Shown: piece by piece, positions 1 through 18,339 of the stretch
How the letters are laid out: the number at the start of each line of letters is the position of its first letter
How positions within the stretch are numbered: the first letter of the stretch is position 1
Source: Cloeon dipterum
Taxonomy: Eukaryota > Arthropoda > Insecta > Ephemeroptera > Baetidae
Direction of reading: 5' to 3'
DNA length: 64,000 nt
Assembly: GCF_949628265.1 (NCBI RefSeq)
Contig: NC_088787.1
Span: 27,952,501 to 28,016,500, forward strand
Translations under genes and position numbers: made by a program
The notes under the pieces: model-generated
What the model was told of the DNA's origin: nothing
Database searches by the model: none
What the model saw: the letters and a program-made list of their open reading frames with translations, nothing else

Positions 1-16
1 TTCGTATCAGAAATCC

Positions 17-129
17 TTGCACCCTATGATGTCAAAATTATCACGAGATTGCGCTATACCAGGGCTGTTTTAGAACTGGTTGCAGTCAATGGAGATTTGA
101 TACCTGTCATAGTTACTCTGAGCGTGCCC
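17..129 (+). ncRNA. Box C/D snoRNA in the last intron of RpS8
   Basis: A C-box-like ATGATGT lies at 26-32 and a D box CTGA at 118-121. A short closing stem GCAC (19-22) / GTGC (124-127) flanks them. The 12 nt directly before the D box (106-117, GTCATAGTTACT) are perfectly complementary to the highly conserved 28S rRNA stretch AGTAACTATGAC, next to the classic CTCTTAAGG region. By the D+5 rule the target would be the second A of the AA in AGTAAC, as a 2'-O-methylation. The C box departs from RTGATGA at its last base and I could not define C'/D' boxes. RpS8 is a known snoRNA host gene in animals, which fits. The element is read from sequence only, with no expression evidence. Confidence 0.65.
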
Positions 130-201
130 ACTAAATTTTTATTAAAACCTCAAGGAGTATGAGTTAGTTTGAGATACTAATTTGAGTATTTTAAATTTCA
201 G

Positions 202-311
202 TATGCGTCGCCTCTAGGCCAGGACAGGTTGGCAGAGCGGACGGCTACATTCTGGAAGGAAAGGAATTGGAATTCTACATGCGCAAGATCAAGGCAAAGA
301 AGGGCAAATAA
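202..311 (+). CDS. RpS8: Ribosomal protein S8 (eS8), last exon, 5' truncated by the window edge
   Basis: The acceptor TTTCAG ends at 201. The exon then encodes the C-terminus of eS8, including [20 protein letters not shown] and the end RKIKAKKGK, with stop TAA at 309-311. This tail is close to animal RPS8 ([14 protein letters not shown], basic Lys-rich end). eS8 is a component of the 40S subunit. Earlier exons lie left of the window, and the visible intron before this exon carries a probable snoRNA. The exon starts in phase 1, with two bases completing a codon. No oddities. Confidence 0.95.
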
Positions 312-3300
312 GCCTTGTAATGTATTTCCTCGCTGTGTTTGAATATACAAGAGGGCAAAAAATTAAATGAAGTTTTCATAATAACCTTATAATTCTTTGT
401 TACTTCTCAATCACATGGCTACTTCATTTGAATTTTTCTTAAACATTTAAGTAATTGCCTGAAAGTGAAGGAATTATTCGAACCTTGCACAATCAATTGT
501 GTATGATAAAATCAAACTTATTCTGGTAATACAAATTCTAATCGTCAATAATATGCTAAGAGTTGAGACAGCTTCTTAAACATGATCTGCAACTAGCACA
601 CTTTTGAAATGCACTTTGCGAACTAAAATTGTGCTGTACCATGGAGGCAGTTGAACAGTGGTACTCATACAGTCAAGCAATAAATTTCATCACACTTAAA
701 GCAAGAGATTTTTGAATTAGTGATCGCGTGACAGGTGGCAACACATTAATTATTATCAAATTCACTCGTATATTCCTACCCGAAAGAAACTTAAATTAAT
801 TTTTAGTGACTCATTCAGCAAGCAAATTTTGAATTTTATATTAATATTTTGGGCTAGATAGAATTTTGCTTTGTTGAGAATAAATTGAAGTAGAATCTTA
901 TACCACACAACAGTGCTGCAAAAGCTTTCGCCTCACTGTCACTACGCTAGGCTCCCCTCTATCGGCCTCAAAGTGAACTAGTAAACCATAACACATGATT
1001 GCAAAAGGTGTCGAGCAGGTTGCCGGCTAGATTGCTCAGCAGTCAGCGCAGGCATCAAGTGAAAGACCCGCTGTGAAGACGCGAGATAAGTGCACGCTTG
1101 CCTGCTAAATTCGTAACAACTACTTTCGCGTGTCAACTGGCTTGGGTCGGCGAATGCTAGAAGTGTCTGTTTCGATTCGTGCCGCGGAAGGCCATCTGCG
1201 ATTTTTGTTGGAATGTCCATTCGGCTTGTCTGTATTGCAGACCAAGAAGTCCTCGTGAGGTACGTGCGCGCCTGATGGTTCATGTTTGCTCTTTTGCGCA
1301 GGTCATGGGACCGGAGTTGAAATAACCTTTTTCTTTTCCTTGTTTCCTTACAATTATCATAGTTGCTGCAATTCTGCGAAAAAAGGGGCGGAGAATCAAA
1401 TTGACGGATTGTATGCGTGTGACCCACATTCATAGGAAGTGAATACATATACGCCAAATAAATAACAAATAAACAAACGGTCATAACGGCTACAAATAAT
1501 CCCATTGATTTCACCGGAGTCGAATTTTTTGATGCTACTATTATTTGCGTGCTCTTTGTTACTTTTACTACATATTTTTATTGGTTGTGCGTAAACGAGA
1601 ATGAATTGTTAATAGTTATTAGATGTATTGCAGAAGCTATAAGCCTAAATCGAGAGAATCGTTATGTAATCATTTTTGGATGAAAATTTAAGAAAAACAT
1701 TATCGCCTTCATACTTTAACAGTTTGTTCCGAGGGTTCCGAGCGTATTTTTCGTATTTTTTATTTTATCTTTCCTTTTCCAAATTTTCATAGAGTTATAT
1801 TTCTACTCGATTGGATTTTCGACAACGTTTAAGAAAACATTCAGTTCGTTATTTATTTATTTTTTATTAAAGCTTTAATTAGATAGTTACTGAAATAATT
1901 TATGTGTATTTAATATAAAATGTATTAGCAAAATCGGTTGAACTTTTATGTGAATTTCAAATATTTTTTTATTGTTTCTTTTTAAACGTTTTCTCTTCGC
2001 ACAGTCTAATGTTAATAATTTAGTTCACCTCTATAAAAGATCAGTGGTGGTCTCTGTAGGCAGTTCAAAATTTTTAGATTGAGGCAGCATAACTTTCAAA
2101 CATTTTTACTCCGTATAATTTCATACGCATATTACATTCTTCGTTTAAATATTTAGGCAAGGCCGCAAAGACAGAAAGAGTAGATGACAATGTATACTTC
2201 GTATATTTTATTGTGCACGCAGTAGATGCTTTTTGCAGAAAATAAATTTTCAACTCGGCTCTCTTGCAGGCTGTAACAGCGGGGCTTTCTAAGTGAAACT
2301 TTATCAGGGGTATACGCCTTACTGACAATCATCAGCATATCTAGGGATATTCCTTTGGACGCTGTTTTTGCCCTATTGGCAATGAAAAAATTTGCATTTA
2401 AATGCGATATACTTCCAAAATTACACCTACGCAAAGCTTCACTCGCTGCAAATTTTTTATTTATAAATTACTCGCAGTGGATCAGTACTAAAGCTTTTTA
2501 AAAAATAATTTCTATACATTTACCTTAAATATATGCTCTGGAAATTGGGAAGAGCTTACAAATTTCCCAGGTTGCGCCGTTTAAATTTATGAAAAAATTT
2601 TGGCTCCAAAGTTTGCATGTTTATCTTTCTGTCTTATTATTGGAAATCATGATGTATTTCTCCTGAAGGTAAATTAACCCCACAATTCGCTCACTGACAA
2701 GAGGAATCGAAATCAAGCGATAAAATCACTGTCAAATTCGATAAATTTGGCAAAATCTGAAATTGAAGTATTATACTCAGTCCTAATTTGATTTTTGCAC
2801 ATTTTTGCGATAGTAATGCAAACTTAAAGTTTGATCAACTACTGCTATAATTGTAGTCACGGTTGTCACCAATTCAAATTAATTTCAATTTTTGGCCTCT
2901 ATCAATCCACTTTAATTCAATATCACGTGCAATAACAAAGATTTCATTTCCATAGCAACTTACTTGACGTTACCTCTAACCACAAAGACGCTGAAAAAAG
3001 AGATCTGGAAAATGGCAATTATTATGCAACTCCGTCCATAAATTGCTCAAGTTGCTCTATTATTTGTGTCCTATTCCGTATTAGAAGGGGTTTCCTTAAT
3101 GAAGCGTTTGTTTTGTGACTTGTGACCTTGGCCGCTCAACGCGCTCGTGCTAGTGTTTTCCCAACAGCCCGATAATTACATTTTAATTTACCTCTGAAGG
3201 AGAGAATACAACTCGAATTTTCGGTAGTTTAATTAATTATCTGAGACATAACACATATCATATTACCTTTACGTCGTAAGGTTGTTTAAATTTGTTGTTT

Positions 3301-4800
3301 CTCTGACGAACTAATTAGGCCGATTGCACGACGCGCCGCCGCTATATTTACGCTTTGTCTTTTGAAAGCACCATTGGAGCGTTTTCTTACCAATAGAGCT
3401 GCTGAACCTCATCTTGATTTAATATATTCTCACACACGACTCTTAAGTATCTGCACAATCATGCTTTGAACTCCTTTTCCTTTTCATTTTTGTTGCTTTT
3501 GAAATCAAATTTATGCTGATTGTGGCTGATGGTTTTCTGTGAGACAACCAAGTATGATTTCTGCAATTTTTTCTAGGCGTTTGTTTTAGAAAGCAAAATT
3601 ATTTTTGCTAATGGATCAAATATGGATGAATATAGAGTTCTTATATTGCTCTAATTATGTCATATTAGTCTGTCGAAAATGGTACAGCCATTCTTGCTAT
3701 CGCAGCACGCAATATCACGATGTCACGTTGCTAATTAAATATTTGTTGCGCGTGTTTCTTATTGTAGCGTACGTACCTGGCAGATTCTCGATTGCTGCAA
3801 CACTGATAGGACGCGTCAGAATGAAGCCTAGCTATGAGAAATGCTATGCATAAATTTAAATGATTCTCGTGGTAGGGAAAACGCAATTTGATTTCTTGTT
3901 GTTGCAGAAAGTGGAACTGATGTTTACAGGATAAATTTTCTATTCTTGTTGAACTCCCAGCGTTTTCCTCTGACCACATTCAGTAGCGTCATGTTCTGCA
4001 GTTGTAGTCGAAAACGCAAACAACTCTACAGCTGTTGCTTCATTTAAAAACTGCTTACTTTAATTGATTTGAGGTGAAATTTTGTCCTATTAACGGTGCA
4101 GGCTTTGTTCACTTGAACCGCATCCACTTCAAGGTCTGTTTAAATGCTATTTTAATAATTGTAAGTGCAAACGTTGGAGCGTACAAATGTTTTCGTTTCA
4201 ACGCGCCTCTATAATGTAAACTGTGCTATCAGATAGTGCCAGTCCATTCAATGTCAATGGTATTTCCCTTGTGGCGTGCGAGCGTCAAGTTTGGCTTTTC
4301 AAACCACACATTGTTCAGTTCCTCGAATAACAATAGCGTTTTCAGAAATCCATAAACCACGCAAATCCACGTTATTATTCAGTATTTTTCCTCGTAATTT
4401 ACGTAAGTTGAGATACATACTACATCAAAAATTTAATAATTCATATTTGCTTGTGAAACCATAACTCATTCAATTTAGCAAGGGAAAATTTTGTCGACCT
4501 TTCGAACGCGTTTCTGAATTGGTTCAACCTCTTTTCTAGGTCATTGACGCAATTGCCTACTAAATTCTTGGCAGAGGCATTAATTAATTTGTTTTCCATA
4601 AGAACCCACTGATTAACCCTCTTTGAACTTGCTGTTGTTGGTGTTGTTTTAATAATTCACGACCTCAGAGTTTTTGAAGAGGAACTCAGACACTTCCGTC
4701 CTTTTGTGGCTTAAATATATCCCTGACATCCGGACAATTTCATAGTCTGCTAGTTGAGCTAAAAGGTGCGCTGTTTTTGTTGCAGGTAAACTGAATAAAT
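312..4800. other. Intergenic DNA between RpS8 and the ABCC4-like gene
   Basis: AT-rich sequence with no recognisable gene family on either strand. One weak minus-strand candidate ORF lies at 978-1505 and is listed separately. The patch around 1000-1330 is less AT-rich than its surroundings. Just before the ABC gene, a pyrimidine tract and TTGCAG (ending at 4786) look like the acceptor of a 5'UTR intron, so the ABC promoter and first exon probably lie further upstream here. Confidence 0.5.
978..1505 (-). CDS. Candidate type II membrane or secreted protein, unknown (weak)
   Basis: An open frame of 175 codons runs from ATG at 1505 to a stop at 978. Residues 2-23 are strongly hydrophobic and would serve as a signal anchor or signal peptide. 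The remainder is basic (RKRKR) and matches no family I know. A donor-like GTAAGG follows codon 53 (about position 1349), so the real gene may use only the first part as an exon encoding a membrane anchor. I found no convincing partner exon between this point and RpS8. It may also be a chance ORF, since it has no clear promoter or polyadenylation context. Confidence 0.3.
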   Translation of the reverse strand: MGLFVAVMTVCLFVIYLAYMYSLPMNVGHTHTIRQFDSPPLFSQNCSNYDNCKETRKRKRLFQLRSHDLRKRANMNHQARTYLTRTSWSAIQTSRMDIPTKIADGLPRHESKQTLLAFADPSQLTRESSCYEFSRQACTYLASSQRVFHLMPALTAEQSSRQPARHLLQSCVMVY

Positions 4801-11507
<6,707 letters not shown>

Positions 11508-12673
11508 CGCTGCGTTCATTGAGCTGCCTGTTTATCACTTCTTAAGTTATTCTTGTGATCCCTCTGCATCAGGGTAAAATGACTAGCTTGTTTTTTGAGC
11601 AGGCTTTTCATTTATCTTCCAGCACACGCTAAATTACTTAATGATTTGATTGATTATTTTCACAATGCATACTTTATCACACAAGATTAAACTCTCTCAA
11701 TGTTTATAAGGAATTTTCTCCTCCGTATTTTCTCATATTAGAGTTGACAGACATTTTTTTTTTCAGTGGCAGGTACACTACAGTATGTTAATTCCGTTCT
11801 CTGGTTGGTCCTCGCGATGAAGTATGCATTTAAAATTTAAGTTCTTTGCAGAGATGAAATTGCTTGAACTTCTGTTTCCTGTTTTATTTATAAACGATGA
11901 TGAATGATAGCGATATATTTAGGTTAGAAATCTCGCTTCAAAATAAGTGTAAAAATGCATAGCAAATTTTCTTATAGTTCTCAAATTGTTTAATTAAAGA
12001 CAACCGTCCAAGCGGAAATGTAGTTTCTATTGCTAGTGAGATTCTATTGCATAATTCACAGGAAGATCATTTTACTATACGATACGTCCTTGTAAAATCT
12101 CATTTGTGGTGATAAATAAATTTTTGGAATCCATACAATAATAGTTATTTATTTTCCTTGAAGCGACTCACTAATTTAATTTCCAAAATTTGGTAATAAT
12201 TTTTTTGTGAATCGGGAGCAGTTAAGTCTTTGAGTTATTAGTTGTTTATTCTCTGTGTAAGAATGTCCTTGTCTGTTGCAAGAGCCGCGAAAAAGTAACG
12301 ACCGCGTACAAAAAATCAAACTTCTATATATATTAGTTTTTCAACGTTTAATGTTCTCTGAGCTACTATTCGTACACCAAATAATGGAGGAAGTTTTTTT
12401 AAAATGGATTTTTCGGGTATGTTTATTCTCTGTAGAAATTATGACACTTTGGATTTAACTGTTGTAAATTTATTTGAATATTTGTCCATGAAATATTCAA
12501 TTATGCATCTTAAAAATTTCACTAAAATGGGAAATCGTAAACATTGTAATCAACAAAATAATCTAAAACATGAACATATATAATATGCGAACGAAAATGT
12601 CTTTTAAAGAGGATATTCAGATACAAAATAATAAATTTAAGTGACGTCTTTGAAGCGCATTATTACAGATCAA
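11508..12673. other. Convergent 3' flanks of the ABCC4-like and SMYD4-like A genes
   Basis: No gene recognised. An AATAAA at 12115-12120 could serve the ABC transcript (3'UTR of about 600 nt). The rest is AT-rich with no repeat or ORF worth calling. Confidence 0.5.
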
Positions 12674-15600
12674 TTAGACACAGGGATCACATTTAAAAGT
12701 GCGCGTGTTGACCGCCCAGTGGTAAAAAATGACCATTTGGATCAGTTTGTACATTTGGTCAAGCCGAGAGGCCGCAGGCTCGAAATACGCTCGTTGCAGC
12801 ATCCTTGCCAGTTCAAACGTTTCTACGGCCGCGATGTCCGCGTATTTCATGGCCAGGCCGGAGGTGTGGCTCTCTTTCCTCACTAGGTTCTTGAGGTTGG
12901 GCGCGTCGGTGCCGAGGAAGAAGGATGGGTCCTCCGCCATCAACTTCGCCACCGGCCAGTCAAATCTGCAGGCATCGCAGTCGCACTCAAAGTTGTACTG
13001 ACTCAGTCTTTCGCGCCGCGTTTCCTTCGGCAAGTTGTAGAACAGATTGCAATATCTGAAACCGTTACAAATTGCAAGCGATTACCTTATTAAGACAAAA
13101 CAGTAATAGGCTAGATGATCTCTTTGGTTGAAATTATGCAACCTGAGCAACGCGCGTGATGACAATTAGTCTAAATCTACATCTTGATTGAAAATATTAC
13201 ATTGTTTCTTAAAAAATTAAAATATATTTGTTACTTCAAAAGGTTATGTATGAAATTGTAGCTAATTCCTGATCAGATTTGGGATTTTCGAAGTATCTTT
13301 CGTTTCCTAATAATATTTGTCAAAAAAACCCAAAAAACCAATCCTCATCTAAGCTGTTTTTTTACTACACCGTTATTGTCTATCGCATTATATACAAAAT
13401 GCAATTTACTGCTTAGTAAAAACAAAAATTGAATAACTGTTAATTTTGAAAATTAAAATAATGGAACTTTGAAATAAAGACAATGAAATCAGATAATTAA
13501 TAAATTGATATAAAAAAGAAATAAACATGAAAATATTAACTCACAATCAGTGCATGCCATTATTCTATACCTGATAAAAAGTTGGTCCCCTTTTTTGATC
13601 GGCCTGGCTGCTCTGCCAACCATGGTTTTCCCGTAGTAAGTGCACACGACGTTTGGGTCGCAAGAGTGATTGCAGAGCGACGCGACGTGGTACGAGCCGT
13701 AGGCCACATGCTTTAGGTCGATCTCGTCCGACTGGTCGTAGATGAAGCACTCCTCGATGCTGAAGCTGTTGGCGTTGTGCTTGAGCAAGGCGAGGTTGCA
13801 GAACTCGGCCAGCTTGGCCACCTTGGCGTTGTCGCTGATCTGGAAGCAGTGCTTGATGATGTCGGAGCAGAGCGACTTGATCTGCTCCTCGTAAGGTAGC
13901 GGGTGGTGGATCAGCGTGAGGAACTCGGTCAGCAAACGGAACCGCTCCGATCGCGGGTGCGACGGGTTGTCGTAGTTTGCGCAATTCTCCACGCCCAAGA
14001 AGGCGAGGAAGTCGAAGATGCGTGCGAAGCTGGAGAAGATGTTCTCCGATAGGTCATACTCGGCTTTAAATTCATCCTCGTACTTTTTCCTCGGGATGCA
14101 AATGACCTCATGATATGGAGAGGCGGCTTTTTCGCATTCATCGCAGCAGTACAGCACCTACGAAATACGAGATTGATCTTATTACTTAAAAGTTGTATAT
14201 TATAGTCATTAGACTATTTTAATTAACACATATAAATCGAGTAAAAACGTGATCGAAGTAAAAATAATGTCACAATTTGCTTTCTAAACTGAAGCCTGTC
14301 AGAGACAATTAATAGCCAAAGGCGCGTTGAAAAGCTTCGGTGGCGTTTCCCATCAATTAGCTCTGAAATGTTCCATTACTCTCTGCGCTAAAAACCTACT
14401 CCAGTCGCGAGAGTAAATTTCAGACTCATCCAGTTTGCTTCCAGTCGTGGGAGTGCAGGCAATTTTTCATCCCCTAATATTAATGTGTAAAAATGTGGGT
14501 TTTGGCCGTAACATGGATTAGCTATAATAATATCCATAATTTATGGTACCTGCAATTGTGTATTCCTTTATTTTTTTATAACTGTCAGAATTTTAGCCAA
14601 TAATCGGTTTAAAGAAAATAATGATCACTGTGATTACCACTATAACCTAAACAGCTGAAAAATATTAGTGGAATAAGCATTAATTTAATTGTTCATCTTG
14701 TATTAGATAAAGCAAAAAATACTAACTCTTTTTAAAATGACTTTTCACCCGTGGGGTTTTTAGTTTGATGAATATTTGAAATTACTATGCATTTGAGATG
14801 GTGTTAAATCTTGAACAAAATAGTTGTTTCTTTTTAATTTTGAAATATACTTTAATTTTAAAGCATTGTGGCGATTAAAAACTAACAAAAAGTTATCATT
14901 TTATCGGATTTTAAATAAAACCGTTTAAATATAAAAAACGGTTTACTGGTTCCTTTTGAAAATTAATAGCCTTTGGAGTCGACACTAAAAAAGGAAAATA
15001 TTTTTAGTCTCTTCCTTATTGTGGTGTGCAGTAATTAACCATATATCAGAACTGTTAAAAAGACTCCGGCCATTAAAGTAATCCTAAATTGCGAGAGCTT
15101 CTAAACTCAAATTGTTTAGCTTGTTCTAAATAAAATTTCGATGTACCTTGTTACACGTGTTGCACGGGTACAGTGTATAGCTGGGTCGGAAGCAGTGTGC
15201 GCAGTGTGTCCACTTGGCTTCGCTCTTCAATCCGCAGACAGCTGGCTCCTCTTTTAACATCACGTCACCTAGAGCCACGTGCCATAATATTATCCTTAAT
15301 TGCACTGTGTCTACCGAGAAATAATAAAGTGCCAAGTGTTCTGTGCGGCCGAAAATAGCGTTCGGCTCGCTGTAGCTGAGCGAATCGACTATTTCGATCA
15401 TTAGCGCCAGCGAGTGCTTGGAGAATCGTGACCGCAGCGTTCCAGCAAAGCTTTTTTCTAGCAGATTGTGCAAACTGGGCGATTGCCAGGCGCGAAAACG
15501 AACCACATCTTTCAAAGAAAATCCGTGTTTTGATTTATGGCTGGGGGAAATGAGTAATTGGTCTGAAAAATAGAGCAAGATGCTAACGCGGCTCACTTGA

Positions 15601-17360
15601 GCGTCACCCGAAATCAAAGGGTTCATTTGTTGCCTGGATGGAATTCCGCCGCGACTTAAAAAAAATGTTTTCCCGAAAAAGTGAAAGTGAATTTTGACGC
15701 AATAGATTCTTCATGAATTTAATCTAGACCAAACATTATTCGAATTAACGATCGAGCTTAAAGTTTAGCAGGCAAAAAATTGAAATAGCGCGTGATAATA
15801 GAGCGTGTTAAGATTTCATGCTTGCTTGCTGTCAGAAAATCTACGGTGGTTAAAATGTATAGGCTTTAGTCGAGGTTTTGTCTTTTTTTAATTTTGCATC
15901 GAGAGGTAGATTTTTAACAATAATGTAAAAATTTGCTTAAATACATTAAATAGTGACATTAAAGTTTCACGACGTCTTTCTCTATTTATATGCTTCGAAA
16001 TTGATTAAAAAAATCAAAGGCAACAAAGTAGTAGTTTTAGTAGAATAATTAAGCTTAGTTTGTGCAATATTGAAATACAAAAATCATTTCGTATGTTTTA
16101 TGGTTTGCATTACAATGGCACAGGTTAAAAAACCAGCTAAAAATATTTGTATTTCCCTATCTACCAGGTTTTTTATTAACACTAAAAATCCTCACCTGTT
16201 TGCAAATCCCTGGTCGCAACAAAGTGCCTTCCGTACTTTTCAGATGTGGCAATCTCCACTGCCGTCGACAGGCACGGCCTGAGTTCGTCAGTGCCGAAGC
16301 TGAGCTCCGGTGGGCGCGTGTACTCCACCCTGACCCTGGTGGTCTTAACCTCGCACCTGCCAGCAAAGGTTTTTTCGGCGATGTCTGCAATTTCTTTCTT
16401 CTGCTCGTCGGAGACCTGGCTGGCCGCGATCAGCTCGCGCGTTCTGCGCATCTCGTTCTCGGCGTCGAGCAACTGTCCCAGTTCTTTGTAGCACTGGGCC
16501 TTGCGCAGGTGCAGCCTGAAGCGCAGCTTCTCAGGGTAGGCGTGTTGCAGGGCCCTCTCTGAGTCGATGACACTTTCCTCGAAACGGCCCAAGCTCATCA
16601 GCACGGCGCCGCGGCTCGCCAGCGCTTTGGCCCGCTCCACGTCGCCGACCGCGCTCAGACACACGCATCTCGTGTACGCGGCCGCTGCCTCAAACAGCTC
16701 TCCTCGTTTGTACCTGGTTAGGGAAAATAATTTACTCTAATTACCAGGAAATCTTTCTAATCACATATCTTATTTTCAATGAATTTTGTCTCAAATTTTT
16801 TAAACAAATAATGTGCTGCTGTGACGCAATGAAATCCATCCTTAAAAAGATTCTCAGCTAGCATTCTTGTTCATAAATATATAAAACAAAGAGGTCCCAG
16901 ATCTCAATTTTATCGCTATCATCGTACTTAAGACGTGAGTCACTCTGCCAAAATCCTCTCTTGACACTTGAACGAACGGAATTAGCATGAATTGGCTGAG
17001 TAGGATTACGGTTTGACTGTTAAATTGGCGTCGAAAATTTAATCACTTATTCCGACTAGACAGGCATGACCCGCACAATATCGAACTCCTCCGTCAAAAA
17101 ACAGTACAAAATTTCGAGTAAAAATGTTGATTTAAAAATACTTTTTATTACCTGAGGTTGCCCTCCTTGAGGAAGTCCTGGTAGGTGCCATCTTTGGAGG
17201 TGCGGACGTTGGTGTACGCCTTGATGAAGTCGTCGAGGTCCGACCTCATGCCCAAGTGTGTGGTGCTCGGGCCGAGTTTGAATGACTCGACCAACACGGC
17301 CAAGTTAATTTGTGCACGCAGAATAGAAGTTGTAAAAGTTATTTCCCACTCGGGTGGCAT
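12674..17360 (-). CDS. SMYD4-like SET/MYND lysine methyltransferase, copy A
   Basis: Exons in transcript order: 17152-17360, 16196-16713, 15147-15268, 13571-14157, 12674-13055 (1818 nt, 605 aa). An N-terminal TPR-like helical region (about 70-230) leads into the SET half-motif YGRHFVATRDLQTG. Next come a MYND zinc finger (CAHC, CNTC, CCDEC, then H and C), the SET core NHSCDPN near residue 446 with GDQLFIRY, and a post-SET cluster ECDCDAC. This order (TPR, split SET, MYND, post-SET) is that of SMYD4, a probable protein-lysine methyltransferase using S-adenosylmethionine. The cofactor and zinc motifs look intact. The start is uncertain: the frame is open further upstream but without an ATG, so I chose the first in-frame ATG (GCAGCCATG). 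A second lies at 17249. Its tandem neighbour copy B is a paralogue. Confidence 0.9.
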
Positions 17361-18339
17361 GGCTGCGGTCGGTGGCGATTCCCCTTTCAAGCTTAATCTA
17401 ACAATAGTAGCAAGCACCCTCGGCCTTTTGTGCACTATACGTGATAATTAGCAGATACCAAGGGTAGCGTTCGCTCGACGCGGCGGCGGTCTCACTTGGA
17501 CCGCGTCGCTGTCGCGAATGAGCCGCGCGCTTTCATAATAATCTCCCGATCTCCAAACTCTGTCGCGTGGAGCACACAACGAGAGCGCGGCAGGTGGCCT
17601 AATGGGCGCCGGCATTTGTCATAAGCTTTCCTCTGCACCGCGGCTTCAATGCCTTTATCCCTAGGACACGCGACGCATAAATCACGTCCTCTCAAATGCG
17701 TGGTTCACGAATCACACACGATCCAGCAAAGCTTGTTGACGTGTTTCTCTTGGCTTCAACGAGGGGATGCTCCAGATAAATAAAAAAACAAAGCGGAACG
17801 CGTAAAATCACGCTTTGGCAAATTCACAGAAAAGATCAAACAAATTTTGAAAGTCTTTCGGATGATGAATGAGATTCTCCTTCCTCCTTAAGTCGTTATA
17901 AATTGATAATTTTGTGATTTCTACTAGAGGCAAATTATGAAGATAGTCAGATTATTATGAAAGCAAAAATTAAAGTTTTAAAAATTTATTTAATTGCAAT
18001 GAGGATTGCATGCAGTCATTAGACGCGAGGAATTTTAGTGGAGAACTTTTTACAGCTGCAAAAAGCATTCTCACAACTCTAAATTGCTATGATCACTTTG
18101 CCAGAGAAATAACAGAAAAATTTGATTTACTTCTACACACTACTTATCAAACTATCACGGAAAGAAATCATTGTCATTATTCAATTTTTGTCTTTTTTCA
18201 TTTTTAAACAAATGAAAGGGAAAATTTATATTAAAAAAATGAAAATAGTCTTATCACAAACCGCAAATTAAAATCAGTCAAAATCAAAGAAAACCTAATC
18301 AAAGCATAAACTTCAAGAAATGCAAGTGATCACTCAAAA
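17361..18339. other. Spacer between the two SMYD4-like genes
   Basis: About 1 kb holding the presumed promoter of copy A (less AT-rich around 17460-17700) and the 3' flank of copy B. No gene, repeat or clear TATA box seen. Confidence 0.5.

Noticed and set aside
17361-17435. Longer N-terminus for SMYD4-like copy A
   Set aside because: The frame is open but contains no ATG before a stop, so the extension would need a GTG start, unlikely in a eukaryotic nuclear gene.
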